Assembly (NCBI GenBank): GCA_028873845.1
Contig: JAPPNO010000073.1
Location: 1 to 64,000, forward strand
Reading direction: 5' to 3'
From: Gemmatimonadota bacterium
GTDB taxonomy: Bacteria > Gemmatimonadota > Gemmatimonadetes > Longimicrobiales > Gaopeijiaceae
Length of the DNA stretch: 64,000 nucleotides
The stretch's first letter is position 1. Every line of letters begins with the position of its first letter. The position numbers and the translations under genes are program-made. This document shows, in pieces, positions 36,370 to 45,612 of this stretch. The notes under the pieces are model-generated. The model had not been told where the DNA came from and made no database searches. It saw only the letters and a program-made list of their open reading frames with translations.

Positions 36370-38862
36370 ATGGGAGAGAACTTGGCGGACGAAGTTGGTC
36401 GCGGGCAGGAAGCGGCACGCATTCGCGAGCGTCTGGCACGGCTCGCCACCGAGAGGGCCGAGCTGACCGCCCGACTCGGGGAACTGGAGTCAAGACGACC
36501 CACGGTTCGGGACGGCAAGCGTCCGGCGGGTCCGCTAACCAAGCGGTCGACGCCGAGCGATAAGATCGCTTTGTTCCGCGCCCTGTTTTGCGGTCGCGAG
36601 GACGTGTTTCCACGGCGCTGGGAAAACACCCGGACCGGGAGGTCGGGCTATGCACCCGCTTGCGCGAACGAATGGAAACCGAGGGTATGCGGCAAGCCCA
36701 AGGTGAAGTGCGGAGCATGCCCCAATCAGGCTTTCCTTCGCGTATCGGACGAGGTAATTGAGGCGCACTTGCGCGGCCGTCACACGATCGGAGTCTATCC
36801 GATCCGGCTGGACGACAGCTGCCGCTTCCTGGCCGCCGACTTCGACAGGAAGAGATGGCGGCGGGATGCGGAAGCCTTCCTCGAAGCCTGCAGGTCGAAG
36901 CGGATTCCGGCGGCACTCGAACGGTCGCGCTCGGGCAACGGCGGGCATGTCTGGATCTTCTTTGACGACCCGGTTCCGGCCTCGCTGGCCCGCCGCCTCG
37001 GCGCCCATCTTCTGACCGAAGCCATGGAGTGCCACCCCGATATCGGCTTTGGATCCTACGATCGGTTCTTTCCGAGCCAGGATACGCTGCCGATGGGCGG
37101 TTTCGGCAATCTCATCGCCCTGCCCCTGCAAGGTGGCCCGCGAAGGTACGGCAACAGCGTGTTCCTCGACGACAGCTTCGAGCCGCATTCCGACCAATGG
37201 GCCTTTCTCTCGTCGCTGCGACGCCTGTCCACGCCGGAGGCCACGGCAATCGTCGAGGAAGCGAGCCGACAGGGCCGGGTCATCGGTCTCCGCCTCCCGC
37301 TTGAGGAACGGGACGAGGAGCCTTGGACGGCACCTCCTTCGCGGCGCCTGCCGCTACCTGATATCTCCGGGACATTGCCCGAGCGGATCGAAGTCGTGTT
37401 GGGCGACCAGGTCTACATCCCGCGCGCCGGCCTACCGTCCGGCCTTGTCAACCGTCTCATCCGAATCGCGGCCTTCCAGAACCCGGAATACTACAGCGCG
37501 CAGGCGATGCGGCGCTCGACCTTCGGCATCCCCCGCATCGTGGCCTGCGCGGAATTGCTGTCGCACCACATCGCCCTGCCGCGAGGCTGCCTCGAATCAA
37601 TGGAGGCGTTGCTTGAGGACCTCGGCATCCGCGTGGATGTGGAGGACGTGCGCAACTCCGGCCATCCGGCCGACACCGTCTTCCTCGGCAAGTTGACCCC
37701 CGAACAGAATGCGGCCGCCGATGCGCTATTGCGGCACGACACCGGAGTCCTCGCGGCGGCGACCGGGTTCGGCAAGACCGTGGTTGCGGCATCCGTTATT
37801 GCCTCGCGCGGCACCAACACGCTCGTGCTGGTCCACCGGCTGCAGCTCATGGATCAGTGGATCGCGCAGCTCGCGGCATTCCTCGATCTTCCCGCGTCCT
37901 CCATCGGGCAGATCGGTGGCGGCAAGCGCAAGCCAGGCGGCCTCGCCGATGTCGGCGTGATTCAGAGCCTCGTGCGCAAGAGGGAAGTGGACGACATCGT
38001 CGCCGACTACGGGCAGCTTGTGGTCGACGAGTGCCACCACCTTCCCGCCGTGAGTTTCGAGGCGGTGGCGCGCCGCGCGAAGGCCAGGTATGTGCTCGGG
38101 TTGTCGGCTACCGTTACGCGCCGGGACGGACACCATCCGATCATCTTCATGCAATGCGGTGCCGTCCGGTACAGGGCGACTTCCAAGGCGCAGGCCCTAC
38201 GACGTCCCTTCCAACACCGCGCGATCCTGCGCCCGACTTCGTTCCGACTGTCCGCGGACCTCGACAGCGAGAGACCGCCCATCCAACAGGTGTACGCCGC
38301 GCTGGCAACGGACTCGCCGCGCAACACATTGATCCTCGACGATGTGAGGACAGCGCTCGAGGCCGGTCGCTCGCCGATCCTTCTCACGGAGCGCAGGGAG
38401 CATGCCAGGCATCTTGCCGAGAGGCTCGCCGGTCATGCCCGCAACGTGCTCGTCCTCCGCGGGGGCATGGGAACCAGGGAGCGTCGCGCGTTGACGCAGC
38501 GCCTCGAGGAGATTTCGGAGGCGGAGGAACGCGTGCTGGTCGCGACCGGCCGATACATCGGCGAAGGCTTTGACGACGCCCGGCTCGACACTCTGTTCCT
38601 GACGATGCCGTTTTCCTGGAGGGGGACGCTCGCGCAGTACGTGGGACGCCTGCACCGGCTGCATCCGGAGAAGCGCGAGGTGCGGGTCTATGACTACGTC
38701 GACGATCGCGTGCCGGTGCTGCGGCGGATGAGCGAGAAGCGTGTCAGGGGCTACAGGAGTCTCGGGTACAGTGTCGAGGCGAACGGCATGGGGGACTCGG
38801 ACGGGGATGGGTTGCTGAGGGTGAGGCCCGACCTGGCCGAGGAGCTGGGCCTGGAGTTGTGA
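36370..38862 (+). CDS. TOTE-type archaeo-eukaryotic primase / DEAD-like helicase fusion
   Basis: An 830-residue fusion. After a short coiled-coil (residues about 10-40), residues about 65-290 form an archaeo-eukaryotic primase domain. It has the metal-binding DFD at 157-159 and the 'SGNGGHVWIFF' motif containing the conserved His. A superfamily 2 helicase follows: Walker A ATGFGKT (Lys469), DECH at 553-556, 'GLSATVTRRDG', and C-terminal motifs 'TGRYIGEGFDDARLDTL' and 'QYVGRLHR'. This architecture is the core of TOTE conflict systems, thought to make primers or nucleic-acid signals against invaders. It follows a HicB-like gene, and a truncated ParE-like stub overlaps its stop codon. Confidence 0.87.
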   Translation: MGENLADEVGRGQEAARIRERLARLATERAELTARLGELESRRPTVRDGKRPAGPLTKRSTPSDKIALFRALFCGREDVFPRRWENTRTGRSGYAPACANEWKPRVCGKPKVKCGACPNQAFLRVSDEVIEAHLRGRHTIGVYPIRLDDSCRFLAADFDRKRWRRDAEAFLEACRSKRIPAALERSRSGNGGHVWIFFDDPVPASLARRLGAHLLTEAMECHPDIGFGSYDRFFPSQDTLPMGGFGNLIALPLQGGPRRYGNSVFLDDSFEPHSDQWAFLSSLRRLSTPEATAIVEEASRQGRVIGLRLPLEERDEEPWTAPPSRRLPLPDISGTLPERIEVVLGDQVYIPRAGLPSGLVNRLIRIAAFQNPEYYSAQAMRRSTFGIPRIVACAELLSHHIALPRGCLESMEALLEDLGIRVDVEDVRNSGHPADTVFLGKLTPEQNAAADALLRHDTGVLAAATGFGKTVVAASVIASRGTNTLVLVHRLQLMDQWIAQLAAFLDLPASSIGQIGGGKRKPGGLADVGVIQSLVRKREVDDIVADYGQLVVDECHHLPAVSFEAVARRAKARYVLGLSATVTRRDGHHPIIFMQCGAVRYRATSKAQALRRPFQHRAILRPTSFRLSADLDSERPPIQQVYAALATDSPRNTLILDDVRTALEAGRSPILLTERREHARHLAERLAGHARNVLVLRGGMGTRERRALTQRLEEISEAEERVLVATGRYIGEGFDDARLDTLFLTMPFSWRGTLAQYVGRLHRLHPEKREVRVYDYVDDRVPVLRRMSEKRVRGYRSLGYSVEANGMGDSDGDGLLRVRPDLAEELGLEL

Positions 38863-38963
38863 ACCGATATGAGGTCGTCTTCCCCGCGAGGGCGCTGGTT
38901 TCCTTGAGGCAGGTGACTCAGTGCGTCGCCGAAGAGTACGGGACGGATCCGGCCGCCTGCCCC
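38859..38963 (+). pseudogene. Truncated ParE/RelE-like toxin N-terminus
   Basis: A GTG overlaps the helicase stop (GTGA) and opens 'VNRYEVVFPARALVSLRQV', which looks like the first strand and helix of a ParE/RelE toxin ('TQCVAEEYGTDPAA' follows). After about 35 codons the frame runs into the reverse complement of the Fic gene's 3' end and stops at 38996. The toxin body is missing. Confidence 0.45.
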
Positions 38964-40157
38964 CTACACCCGCGGCGGCTGGAAGGCGCGCATTGACTCA
39001 ACTTGCGCCCGGTAGCCAGCTTCTCCCCTCTTCAGGAAACCCCGCTCCACCAGCCAGTTCATGTCCCGGGTCAGCGTCTTGCCGGTCTTGTCCGCGTAGA
39101 GCCTGGCCAGGTCGGGACTCAGATCCGGTATTGCCCGCTTGCGGACCGGCTCACCCGCGCGGCCGAGCGCCAGGGTCACCTGGCGGCGCCGGCGCATGGC
39201 CCGCGACGACCGTGTCCGCCGAAACTCACCGTGGACGAAGTGCTCCCAAGCCAGCTCCAGCTGGATGCCTGCGATGAACCGGCTCTGCTCCCGCAGGCCG
39301 TCCACGAACCCCTGCAGCGAGTAGAGCAGAAAACCGAGCGGGTCGCCACGACCGGAGTTCGCCCGGCTGGACCGATCGAGCTGCCGGTAATACTCGGCCC
39401 GGGTGAGGTTGTAGTGGTTGCTCAGGAGATGGGCGCAAGGCGACGGCACACCTTCCCGCGCGAGGATCATGAACTCGGCCAATCGGGCGGTCCGTCCGTT
39501 ACCGTCGCCAAAGGGGTGGATCCACGCCACATAGAGGTGGACAAAGACGGCCCGGAGAATCGCGGACGCGGTGCGGTCTTCCTGCCGGTCCGGGCGCACC
39601 GGCCAGGCGTCTCCTTCGAGCCACCCGCAAAGGCGGTCGATGAGGAAGGCGCAATCCTGCCTTGGGGCACCGCGGTAACGCAACACGCCGACGGGACGCG
39701 CCGGTATCTCTCCCGGAACCACATCCTCTTCAAGGTGCTCCTCCAGACCCGTGAGCAGGCGCCGGTTCGCTCCGGCGATCCAGTCCGGCGTCAGCGACGG
39801 CGGCTCACCTCTCATGATGTCCGCAAAGATGTCATTGACGGCCTTCAGGACGTTGGCGACCTCCTGTTTCAGGTATTCCCGGGATCGCGGGAGCTCCAAT
39901 TGCCCCTCCAGCTGGGCGGCGATCTGTTCCTCGCTGAGCGTGTTCCCCTCGATCGCCGTCGTGGCCCGAGCGCCCTTGATCAGGTAGAGTCGGTGCAGCT
40001 CGCGGGCGCCGGCGGGCGGCAGGACCGCCTGGGCGACATGATCGCACCTTGCCGCCGCCTCGCCGAGCAACGACCAATGGAGAGGGTCGGCTCGTTCAAG
40101 ATGGTGCCGGAAGGTGATCCAGGGGTGCGTGCGGCGGTATTCGCGGTCATTGGTCAT
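38964..40157 (-). CDS. Fic family protein (AMP-transferase), class II
   Basis: A 397-residue Fic-domain protein. The active-site motif HPFGDGNGRTAR (His at residue 214) is complete, so it can transfer AMP to target hydroxyls. An N-terminal 'TTAIEGN' helix matches the (S/T)xxxE(G/N) inhibitory motif, whose Glu blocks ATP positioning; activity is therefore self-restrained. The C-terminus is a winged helix ('KTLTRDMNWLVERGFL'), suggesting autoregulation. CAGGAG 8 bases upstream fixes the ATG at 40157. Its 3' end abuts the broken ParE-like gene. A second, different Fic gene is at 51188-52303. Confidence 0.9.
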   Translation of the reverse strand: MTNDREYRRTHPWITFRHHLERADPLHWSLLGEAAARCDHVAQAVLPPAGARELHRLYLIKGARATTAIEGNTLSEEQIAAQLEGQLELPRSREYLKQEVANVLKAVNDIFADIMRGEPPSLTPDWIAGANRRLLTGLEEHLEEDVVPGEIPARPVGVLRYRGAPRQDCAFLIDRLCGWLEGDAWPVRPDRQEDRTASAILRAVFVHLYVAWIHPFGDGNGRTARLAEFMILAREGVPSPCAHLLSNHYNLTRAEYYRQLDRSSRANSGRGDPLGFLLYSLQGFVDGLREQSRFIAGIQLELAWEHFVHGEFRRTRSSRAMRRRRQVTLALGRAGEPVRKRAIPDLSPDLARLYADKTGKTLTRDMNWLVERGFLKRGEAGYRAQVESMRAFQPPRV

Positions 40158-40525
40158 GGCTGGGCTCCTGTGGCATTTGGGATTATGAGCATACAGAATG
40201 TCTAGTAAAATGTCCATCAATAGTCGACTGTATGGTAAAATCGATAGTCGGGTAATAGAATGACATAACAGCAGTTACGATACCAAATCATATTGGGCTA
40301 CGGGATTTTGGTTGCCAAAATGACTATTGGAGTGTCCACAGTCTGACTGGTGGAGAGGTGAACGCAAGAGGGTGTCCAGCAGGGCTGGCGAGCGACCGTG
40401 CGGTGTCTCTTCGATCTGTGGGTGTGGTTGGGTGGCGGGCGCCGCGCCAGAGGGATGTTGTCGATCATCTGATTAGATTCCTTCATGCTGAACGCTATTC
40501 AAGCCGAATCCCGCGAAGGCTCCGG
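40158..40525. other. AT-rich divergent promoter region of Fic and SprT-like genes
   Basis: About 370 bases with no gene. The part next to the Fic gene (40190-40290) is distinctly AT-rich against the surrounding genome and holds repeated operator-like words (listed separately). Confidence 0.5.
40203..40250. promoter_or_regulatory. Repeated ATC(A/G)ATAGTCG elements upstream of Fic
   Basis: ATCAATAGTCG (40216-40226) and ATCGATAGTCG (40240-40250) are direct repeats 24 bases apart, each preceded by a GTAAAAT word. They lie 59-93 bases upstream of the Fic start. They could bind the winged-helix tail of the Fic protein or another repressor; this is inferred. Confidence 0.3.
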
Positions 40526-41383
40526 ATGAGCGCTTCGGATAGGGCGCGCGGGAGGACGAGCCAGCGAGCGAGCCCGCCGACGGCCTCCGGTCGCCGCGAT
40601 TCCATACAGTCACTCGCTCGCGTCCTGCTCACCAGCGACCCCGGGAAGACCCGGATCCACAGTTGGACGCACGACATCGGGCAGCGACTTCTGCGCAGCT
40701 CGCCCCACGTCTGCGAACCCGACTTCACGCGGATTCATCCCGACGACCTCTCCTTCCTGTTCTCCGCCTACGACGAGCGTTTCCTCGACGGACTCTGCGG
40801 CAAGGTGCTCGGGCCGACGGGCGTGACCTTCCGCCTCTCAAGCCGAATGACACGCGCGGGCGGGAAGACCACGCTCTTGCGGGAACCGGACGGCGTAGCC
40901 CGTTTCGAGATCGCCGTGGCCACTTCGATCCTCTTCGACGGCTTCGCGGACGGCGACCCGGAGGTGAGCGTCGGCGGCCTGGTCTGCCGCCACCGCCTGG
41001 ACGCATTGCAGCGATTGTTCGAGCACGAACTCGTCCACCTCGCGGAGTGGCTGTGCTGGGACGAGAGCCACTGTGGCCGCAAGCGCTTTCAGGACATCGC
41101 TTTCCGACTGTTTCTACACCGGGCCCACACTCACCGGCTGATCACCCGCCCGGAGCGCGCCGCAGCCATGGGAATCAGCGTCGGTGCCCTTGTGACGTTC
41201 CGCTACCGGGGAAAGCGGCTGCAAGGGCGTGTCAACCGGGTCACGAAGCGCGCCACGGTCCTCGTTGAAGATCCCGAGGGTACGCGCTGGTCCGATGGGC
41301 GCCGCTACGTCGGCTACTACGTGCCGCTCGGGGGACTCCGACCGGTTGCGGCCGGCGGGGATCAACCCACAGGCCAAGGGTGA
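40526..41383 (+). CDS. SprT-like zinc metalloprotease
   Basis: A 285-residue protein. HELVH at residues 167-171 inside 'LQRLFEHELVHLAEWLC' is the SprT-type zinc site, followed by 'CGRKRFQDIAFRLF'. The C-terminus is a small beta domain ('GALVTFRYRGKRLQGRVNRV') resembling an RNA/DNA-binding SH3-like fold. SprT/Spartan relatives cut DNA-crosslinked proteins. The N-terminal roughly 30 residues are low-complexity and the exact start is uncertain (40358 is also in frame). The next gene overlaps its stop. Confidence 0.7.
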   Translation: MSASDRARGRTSQRASPPTASGRRDSIQSLARVLLTSDPGKTRIHSWTHDIGQRLLRSSPHVCEPDFTRIHPDDLSFLFSAYDERFLDGLCGKVLGPTGVTFRLSSRMTRAGGKTTLLREPDGVARFEIAVATSILFDGFADGDPEVSVGGLVCRHRLDALQRLFEHELVHLAEWLCWDESHCGRKRFQDIAFRLFLHRAHTHRLITRPERAAAMGISVGALVTFRYRGKRLQGRVNRVTKRATVLVEDPEGTRWSDGRRYVGYYVPLGGLRPVAAGGDQPTGQG

Positions 41384-42495
41384 TGACGACGATGTCGTGC
41401 GTCTCGCTCGGATTCGCGGGCCTCGCCGCGGCCAGCCTTGCATTTGCCGCATCCCCGCCCGACGCCGCCGGACAACTCTCGTTCGAGCGCGTCGACGCCG
41501 CTGTCGGAAGCCCGACCAACGCGATCCGTGCGAGCGACCTGAATGCCGACGGGCGGCTCGATCTCGTTGTTTCCGGGGGCCAACGCGTCTTCGTGCTGAC
41601 GGGTCGGGGTGATGGCCGCTTCGATCCGTCGTGGTCCGGTGCCGCGGGCGAGAATCCATCGGACCTGGCTATCGCGGATCTCGACGAGGATGGACTGGCC
41701 GATCTCGCGGTCGCGAACCACGAGACGGACTACGTCACGCTGCTCTTCGGGATCGGCGGAGGGCGCTTCGAACACCGGAATCACTCGCGATTCCGCGTCA
41801 ATGTCTCGCCACATCCGCACGCCGTTCGATTGCACAACACCGACGCCGACGGCCACGCCGATCTCCTGGTCGACGATCGGTCGCCCGGGTCCGTTCGGCT
41901 GTTCCGGGGTCGTGGGGACGGCACCTTCTCTGGCCCGACAATGATCGATGTCGGCGGCGACCCGTACCGGGGCATGACCCTGGCCGATGTGACGGGTGAC
42001 GGTCTTGCCGACCTGCTGACGCCGAATCCCGACCACGTAGCCATCGTCGCCGCGGACGAAGACGGAGGCTTTCGACCCCGAGCAGCCCTGCCGGCGCCCT
42101 TCGGCCCGTTCTCGGTCGTGGCGGCGGATCTGGACGGGGACGGTCGTCAGGATGTGGCGGCCGCGTCCGGCGAAGGGAGGGGCACGCTCGCGACCTGGCA
42201 CGGGCTTGCCGACGGGTCGTTTCGGGCCGCCGGCCGGTACGAGATCGCTCGCGGCCCGACGACGAGCGCGGCAGCGGATCTGACGGGTGACGGAAGGGCC
42301 GAGGTGATCGTCGCGTGCTACGCTGCGGGCGAGGTCGCAGTGCTGATCGGGGGCGAGACGCCGCTGGTTCATCGCGTCGAGGTCGGGGGAAATCCCTACG
42401 GCCTGGCCACCGGGGACTTCGATCGTGACGGGCGGATCGACTTCGCGGTGGCGAACGACGGGGGGGACTACGTCAGTGTTTTTCTGACGAGGTAG
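41383..42495 (+). CDS. Secreted FG-GAP/VCBS beta-propeller protein
   Basis: A 370-residue protein with a signal peptide and about seven FG-GAP/VCBS repeats, each with a calcium-loop 'DLNADGRLDLVV', 'DLDEDGLADLAV' or 'DLDGDGRQDVAA' motif. It is an integrin-like propeller, probably periplasmic or surface. The ATG overlaps the stop of the SprT-like gene (TGATG); a GTG three bases upstream is also possible. The function is unknown. Confidence 0.85.
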   Translation: MTTMSCVSLGFAGLAAASLAFAASPPDAAGQLSFERVDAAVGSPTNAIRASDLNADGRLDLVVSGGQRVFVLTGRGDGRFDPSWSGAAGENPSDLAIADLDEDGLADLAVANHETDYVTLLFGIGGGRFEHRNHSRFRVNVSPHPHAVRLHNTDADGHADLLVDDRSPGSVRLFRGRGDGTFSGPTMIDVGGDPYRGMTLADVTGDGLADLLTPNPDHVAIVAADEDGGFRPRAALPAPFGPFSVVAADLDGDGRQDVAAASGEGRGTLATWHGLADGSFRAAGRYEIARGPTTSAAADLTGDGRAEVIVACYAAGEVAVLIGGETPLVHRVEVGGNPYGLATGDFDRDGRIDFAVANDGGDYVSVFLTR

Positions 42496-42667
42496 GGTGC
42501 CGGCCGGGCCGACGGCTGCAGGGGACGCTCGCGCAGTACGGCGGAGCGGTTGACGTGAGGTGCGTCAGGAGGGACTGTTGAATCCCCGAGCGCTTCCCCT
42601 TCACGCCCACAGGGAGTCGCCTGCAGGGTCCCGGCGCAGCAGGCAGTCGCCCCGGCGGAGTCGAGTC

Positions 42668-43906
42668 ATGCGAAAAAACCCCATGTCACGCGTACTGCTT
42701 TCCTCCTTCCTCGCCGCCGCGGTTTCCTCATCGGTCACGGAATCCGCCGCGCCACAGGCTTTGCGTGAGACCCTTCCGAACGGCGCGCTCCTCGTACGGT
42801 ATCCCGACCTCCCGGCCATCGACGCCGTCGGCCGCGACGTCGCCGAAGCACGCGTCGATCTCAAGTTCGGGAGCCTCGGGGGGGACGACCCCAATCTCAT
42901 CTTCGGGGACATCCGGGGCATCCAGGCCACCGGCGACGGCACCATCTACGTGCTGGATTACCAGGCTGCGGAGGTCCGCGCCTTCGACTCCGACGGGCGG
43001 TACCTGCGGACGATCGTGCGGCAGGGAGAGGGCCCGGGCGAGATCACCCGGGCCAACGGGATCATCCTCTCGGGCGACACCCTGCTGTGGATCAACGATC
43101 ATGGCAAGTGGAGGATCATCGGGGTGGACCTCAACGGAGAGCAGTTGCGCCAGTTCAACAAGCCGGTATTGAGCTACGGTGCCATCTGGCGCGGCGTCTT
43201 CGACAATCGAGGACGCTACTGGAGAGGTAAGTCCCATTCCGACGAAGAATCTCCCTATCCGCCACCACAGGGCTGGAGTTCGAGCAAGTGGCGTGCCTAC
43301 TACAAGTACTTCGACCTGTCCAGCGGCGCCGTCGACTCCGTCTACTTCGGTGAGAGGAGTGCTCGATCATACTATCACCACTACCGGGACTCGAGCGGGC
43401 GGTTACGGTTCCTGACTCCGGACTTCGGGGCATACGAGGTGACCGTGGTCAACCCGTCCGGCGGATTCTGGCGCGCGAACACCGCAGCGTACCGCATTTC
43501 GCGTACCGGCCAGGGCGGGGACACGCTGGTCGTTATCGAGGCCGGATTGTCCGCTCAGCCGGTAACCGACGACGACCGCTCGGCCTACGTCGATGAGATT
43601 GTCGAGGACAGCCCCGAGGCGCGCCGCGCAGCCGAAGCGGTCGCGGACCTCATGCCCGACGTCAAGCCCGTTCTGGCGCGCATGTTCGTGGACGACGAGG
43701 GCCGGCTCTGGGTTCAACGGCTCACCCCGGCGGGTGCTCCCGCGTTCTTCGATACGTACAGCGAAGACGGTGACTACCTGGGCTCCGTCCGCTTCGCCTT
43801 CACGCCCGCATTCAGCGAGTATTTCTGGGTTCAGCACGGCAACATCTACACCTGGGTGGTGGACGAAATGGACGTTCCCTACGTGGTGAGGGCGTCGCTG
43901 TTCTGA
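42668..43906 (+). CDS. Exported 6-bladed beta-propeller protein
   Basis: A 412-residue protein with an N-terminal signal peptide and NHL/6-bladed-propeller repeats ('RGIQATGDGTIYVLDYQAAEVRAFDSDGRYLRTIVRQGEGPGE' pattern, seen as alternating GxIYVxD and FDxxG words). These proteins are very numerous in some Gram-negative phyla, but their function is unknown. It is followed by a related gene after 31 bases, so they may share a transcript. The start was chosen at the ATG before MRKNPM. Confidence 0.8.
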   Translation: MRKNPMSRVLLSSFLAAAVSSSVTESAAPQALRETLPNGALLVRYPDLPAIDAVGRDVAEARVDLKFGSLGGDDPNLIFGDIRGIQATGDGTIYVLDYQAAEVRAFDSDGRYLRTIVRQGEGPGEITRANGIILSGDTLLWINDHGKWRIIGVDLNGEQLRQFNKPVLSYGAIWRGVFDNRGRYWRGKSHSDEESPYPPPQGWSSSKWRAYYKYFDLSSGAVDSVYFGERSARSYYHHYRDSSGRLRFLTPDFGAYEVTVVNPSGGFWRANTAAYRISRTGQGGDTLVVIEAGLSAQPVTDDDRSAYVDEIVEDSPEARRAAEAVADLMPDVKPVLARMFVDDEGRLWVQRLTPAGAPAFFDTYSEDGDYLGSVRFAFTPAFSEYFWVQHGNIYTWVVDEMDVPYVVRASLF

Positions 43907-43937
43907 AGTCAACGTATTCGGACGCGGGAGACACGTC

Positions 43938-45059
43938 ATGGGCAGGGCAGCAAGACGGACAATGATTCGAAGGAACGGGTACGGGGCCACGATCCTGTAT
44001 TCCATTGCGGCGGTCCTCGGCGCGCCCGCCGCAGGCGCCCAGCAGGTGCTTGAGATCGACACCACCACCGGGCGGGTCATCATCGACGATGAATGGCGCG
44101 CCATTCGCACGATGGAAGACATGCCCCTGGACCGGACCAGGGCCATTCTCTACGTCACCGACGCCGAGGAACAGGAGGAGGGGGTCATGGCATTCTCTCT
44201 TGAGGCCGGGGCGTGGATCCGGACCATTCCGACCCCGGAGGGCGACGGCCCGCGCGAGCTTTCGCGGGGCATATCCGGCATGTCGCTCGGCCGTGACGGG
44301 AGGCTCTATGTTGCCGGCTTCGTGAGAGTCCTCGAGTTCGATCCACTCGGCCAGTACGTCAGCAAATGGCGCCCGCAGGTAGAGACGGTACGGGGAGTGT
44401 GCGAGTTCGACGGTCAACCGGCCATCGTGGCCAGCAGCGGCGTAATCCGGCGTGGCCCCGATGGTAGCGATGAGGTCTTTGGCCCCGGTATCGAAGACCG
44501 CCGTGCAACAACCACACGCGAGACACCGACGGGCTATATCCAAACCTCAAGTGGTAACCCTCCTCGAATCACCTGCACGGAAGACGCCGCCTACGTCGTA
44601 ACGAACTCTGCGGAGGGTCCCGATTCGGTGTTCGTGTACGGCCGCAACGGCGAGACAAAGAGGTGGGCGGTCCCGGCCGAACTCAACGAGGCCTTGGACG
44701 ACGATTGCAAGCTGATCGTGAACATCGCCGAGTTGCCCTGTACCGCCTGGCCCCGATATCGAAAGCCGTTTCTGGACGGCCAGGGCAACCTCGTACTGAT
44801 CGGCCATGACATCGAGGTCCCAGGCGCCATCATCGATCCCGAAACCGGCTGCTATGCGGTGGTGCGCAAGCCGGGGAAATCGTTCGACTATGGCGCCCTG
44901 CATGTGTACCAGGACAGCGCCCTCGTTTTCCGCAACGTTGCCTGGGGAGACGATCAGGGCAGGTTCACCCTGTCCAGCACCGCCAACCGGGTCTCCCTCC
45001 ACCCGCTGCGCCGTATCAGCGGCGAGCCGTGTCCGGGGATGCTGTCGTCCGTCAATTGA
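43938..45059 (+). CDS. Exported propeller-like protein, paralogue of the one at 53537
   Basis: A 373-residue protein. The signal peptide ends near 'GAPAAGAQ'. The mature part starts 'QVLEIDTTTGRVIIDDEWRA' and contains propeller-like repeats such as 'LGRDGRLYVAGFVRVLEFDP', ending 'SLHPLRRISGEPCPGML'. It is a close paralogue of the protein at 53537-54661 over its whole length. Its unusual Cys residues (CEFDGQ, ITCTEDA, ELPCTAWP) are conserved in both, so they may form disulfides. The function is unknown. Confidence 0.78.
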   Translation: MGRAARRTMIRRNGYGATILYSIAAVLGAPAAGAQQVLEIDTTTGRVIIDDEWRAIRTMEDMPLDRTRAILYVTDAEEQEEGVMAFSLEAGAWIRTIPTPEGDGPRELSRGISGMSLGRDGRLYVAGFVRVLEFDPLGQYVSKWRPQVETVRGVCEFDGQPAIVASSGVIRRGPDGSDEVFGPGIEDRRATTTRETPTGYIQTSSGNPPRITCTEDAAYVVTNSAEGPDSVFVYGRNGETKRWAVPAELNEALDDDCKLIVNIAELPCTAWPRYRKPFLDGQGNLVLIGHDIEVPGAIIDPETGCYAVVRKPGKSFDYGALHVYQDSALVFRNVAWGDDQGRFTLSSTANRVSLHPLRRISGEPCPGMLSSVN

Positions 45060-45083
45060 TTCGCCGCCCAGCCTGTGAAGGGC

Positions 45084-45389
45084 TCAATCAGCCAGGGCCC
45101 GCACCACTGCCTCGGGGTCGCGGTCGATGACGGTCAGCAGGACCCGAGCCGCCCGGTCCGGGACGCGCCGCCCCTGTTCCCATTCCTGTACCGCCCGCAC
45201 GTCGAGGCCGAACCGGTCCGCGAATCTCTGGCGGCTGAGCTTCATCCGCTTGCGGAGTGCCACGATGTGTTCAGCAGCGGGATCATCGACGATTCGGCAG
45301 GGGAGCGACGCCTCTCCTCGCACATGGGCGAGCACCTCGCCAAGGGCCGCTTCCACATCGTGTCCCAGATCCGTTCGCCCGGTTGTCAT
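45084..45389 (-). CDS. XRE-type helix-turn-helix antitoxin-like regulator
   Basis: A 101-residue protein with a C-terminal XRE/Cro-type HTH ('IVALRKRMKLSRQRFADRFGLDVRAVQEWEQGRRVP' core). This resembles NadS/HigA antitoxins that follow a RelE/HigB toxin. The upstream toxin is not recognisable here, so it is an orphan. GGAGG upstream supports the ATG at 45389. It lies divergent to the AAA ATPase-DUF4276 pair. Confidence 0.7.
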   Translation of the reverse strand: MTTGRTDLGHDVEAALGEVLAHVRGEASLPCRIVDDPAAEHIVALRKRMKLSRQRFADRFGLDVRAVQEWEQGRRVPDRAARVLLTVIDRDPEAVVRALAD

Positions 45390-45612
45390 CGGTTCTGTTC
45401 CTCCTTCCTGATCGCGGCCACAATCCGAGGAATGTGCGGCAGTGCCGCATCTCGGGCAAGTGGGGGTCTGCCGAAAGGCGTCTTGCACCCCCCCGCGAAG
45501 TCCCCGCCCCCTCGCTTGCTTCGCCTTCGGGAACTCGCCATCGTTCCCCTGCTCCAGGCAGCCAGATCCTTCTCACTCACTTCGACCCGATTGGACACGG
45601 AGAGGGGACCAG

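Noticed and set aside
45390-45500. RelE/HigB-like toxin upstream of the XRE antitoxin
   Set aside because: The short frame ending just before the antitoxin has no convincing toxin pattern.
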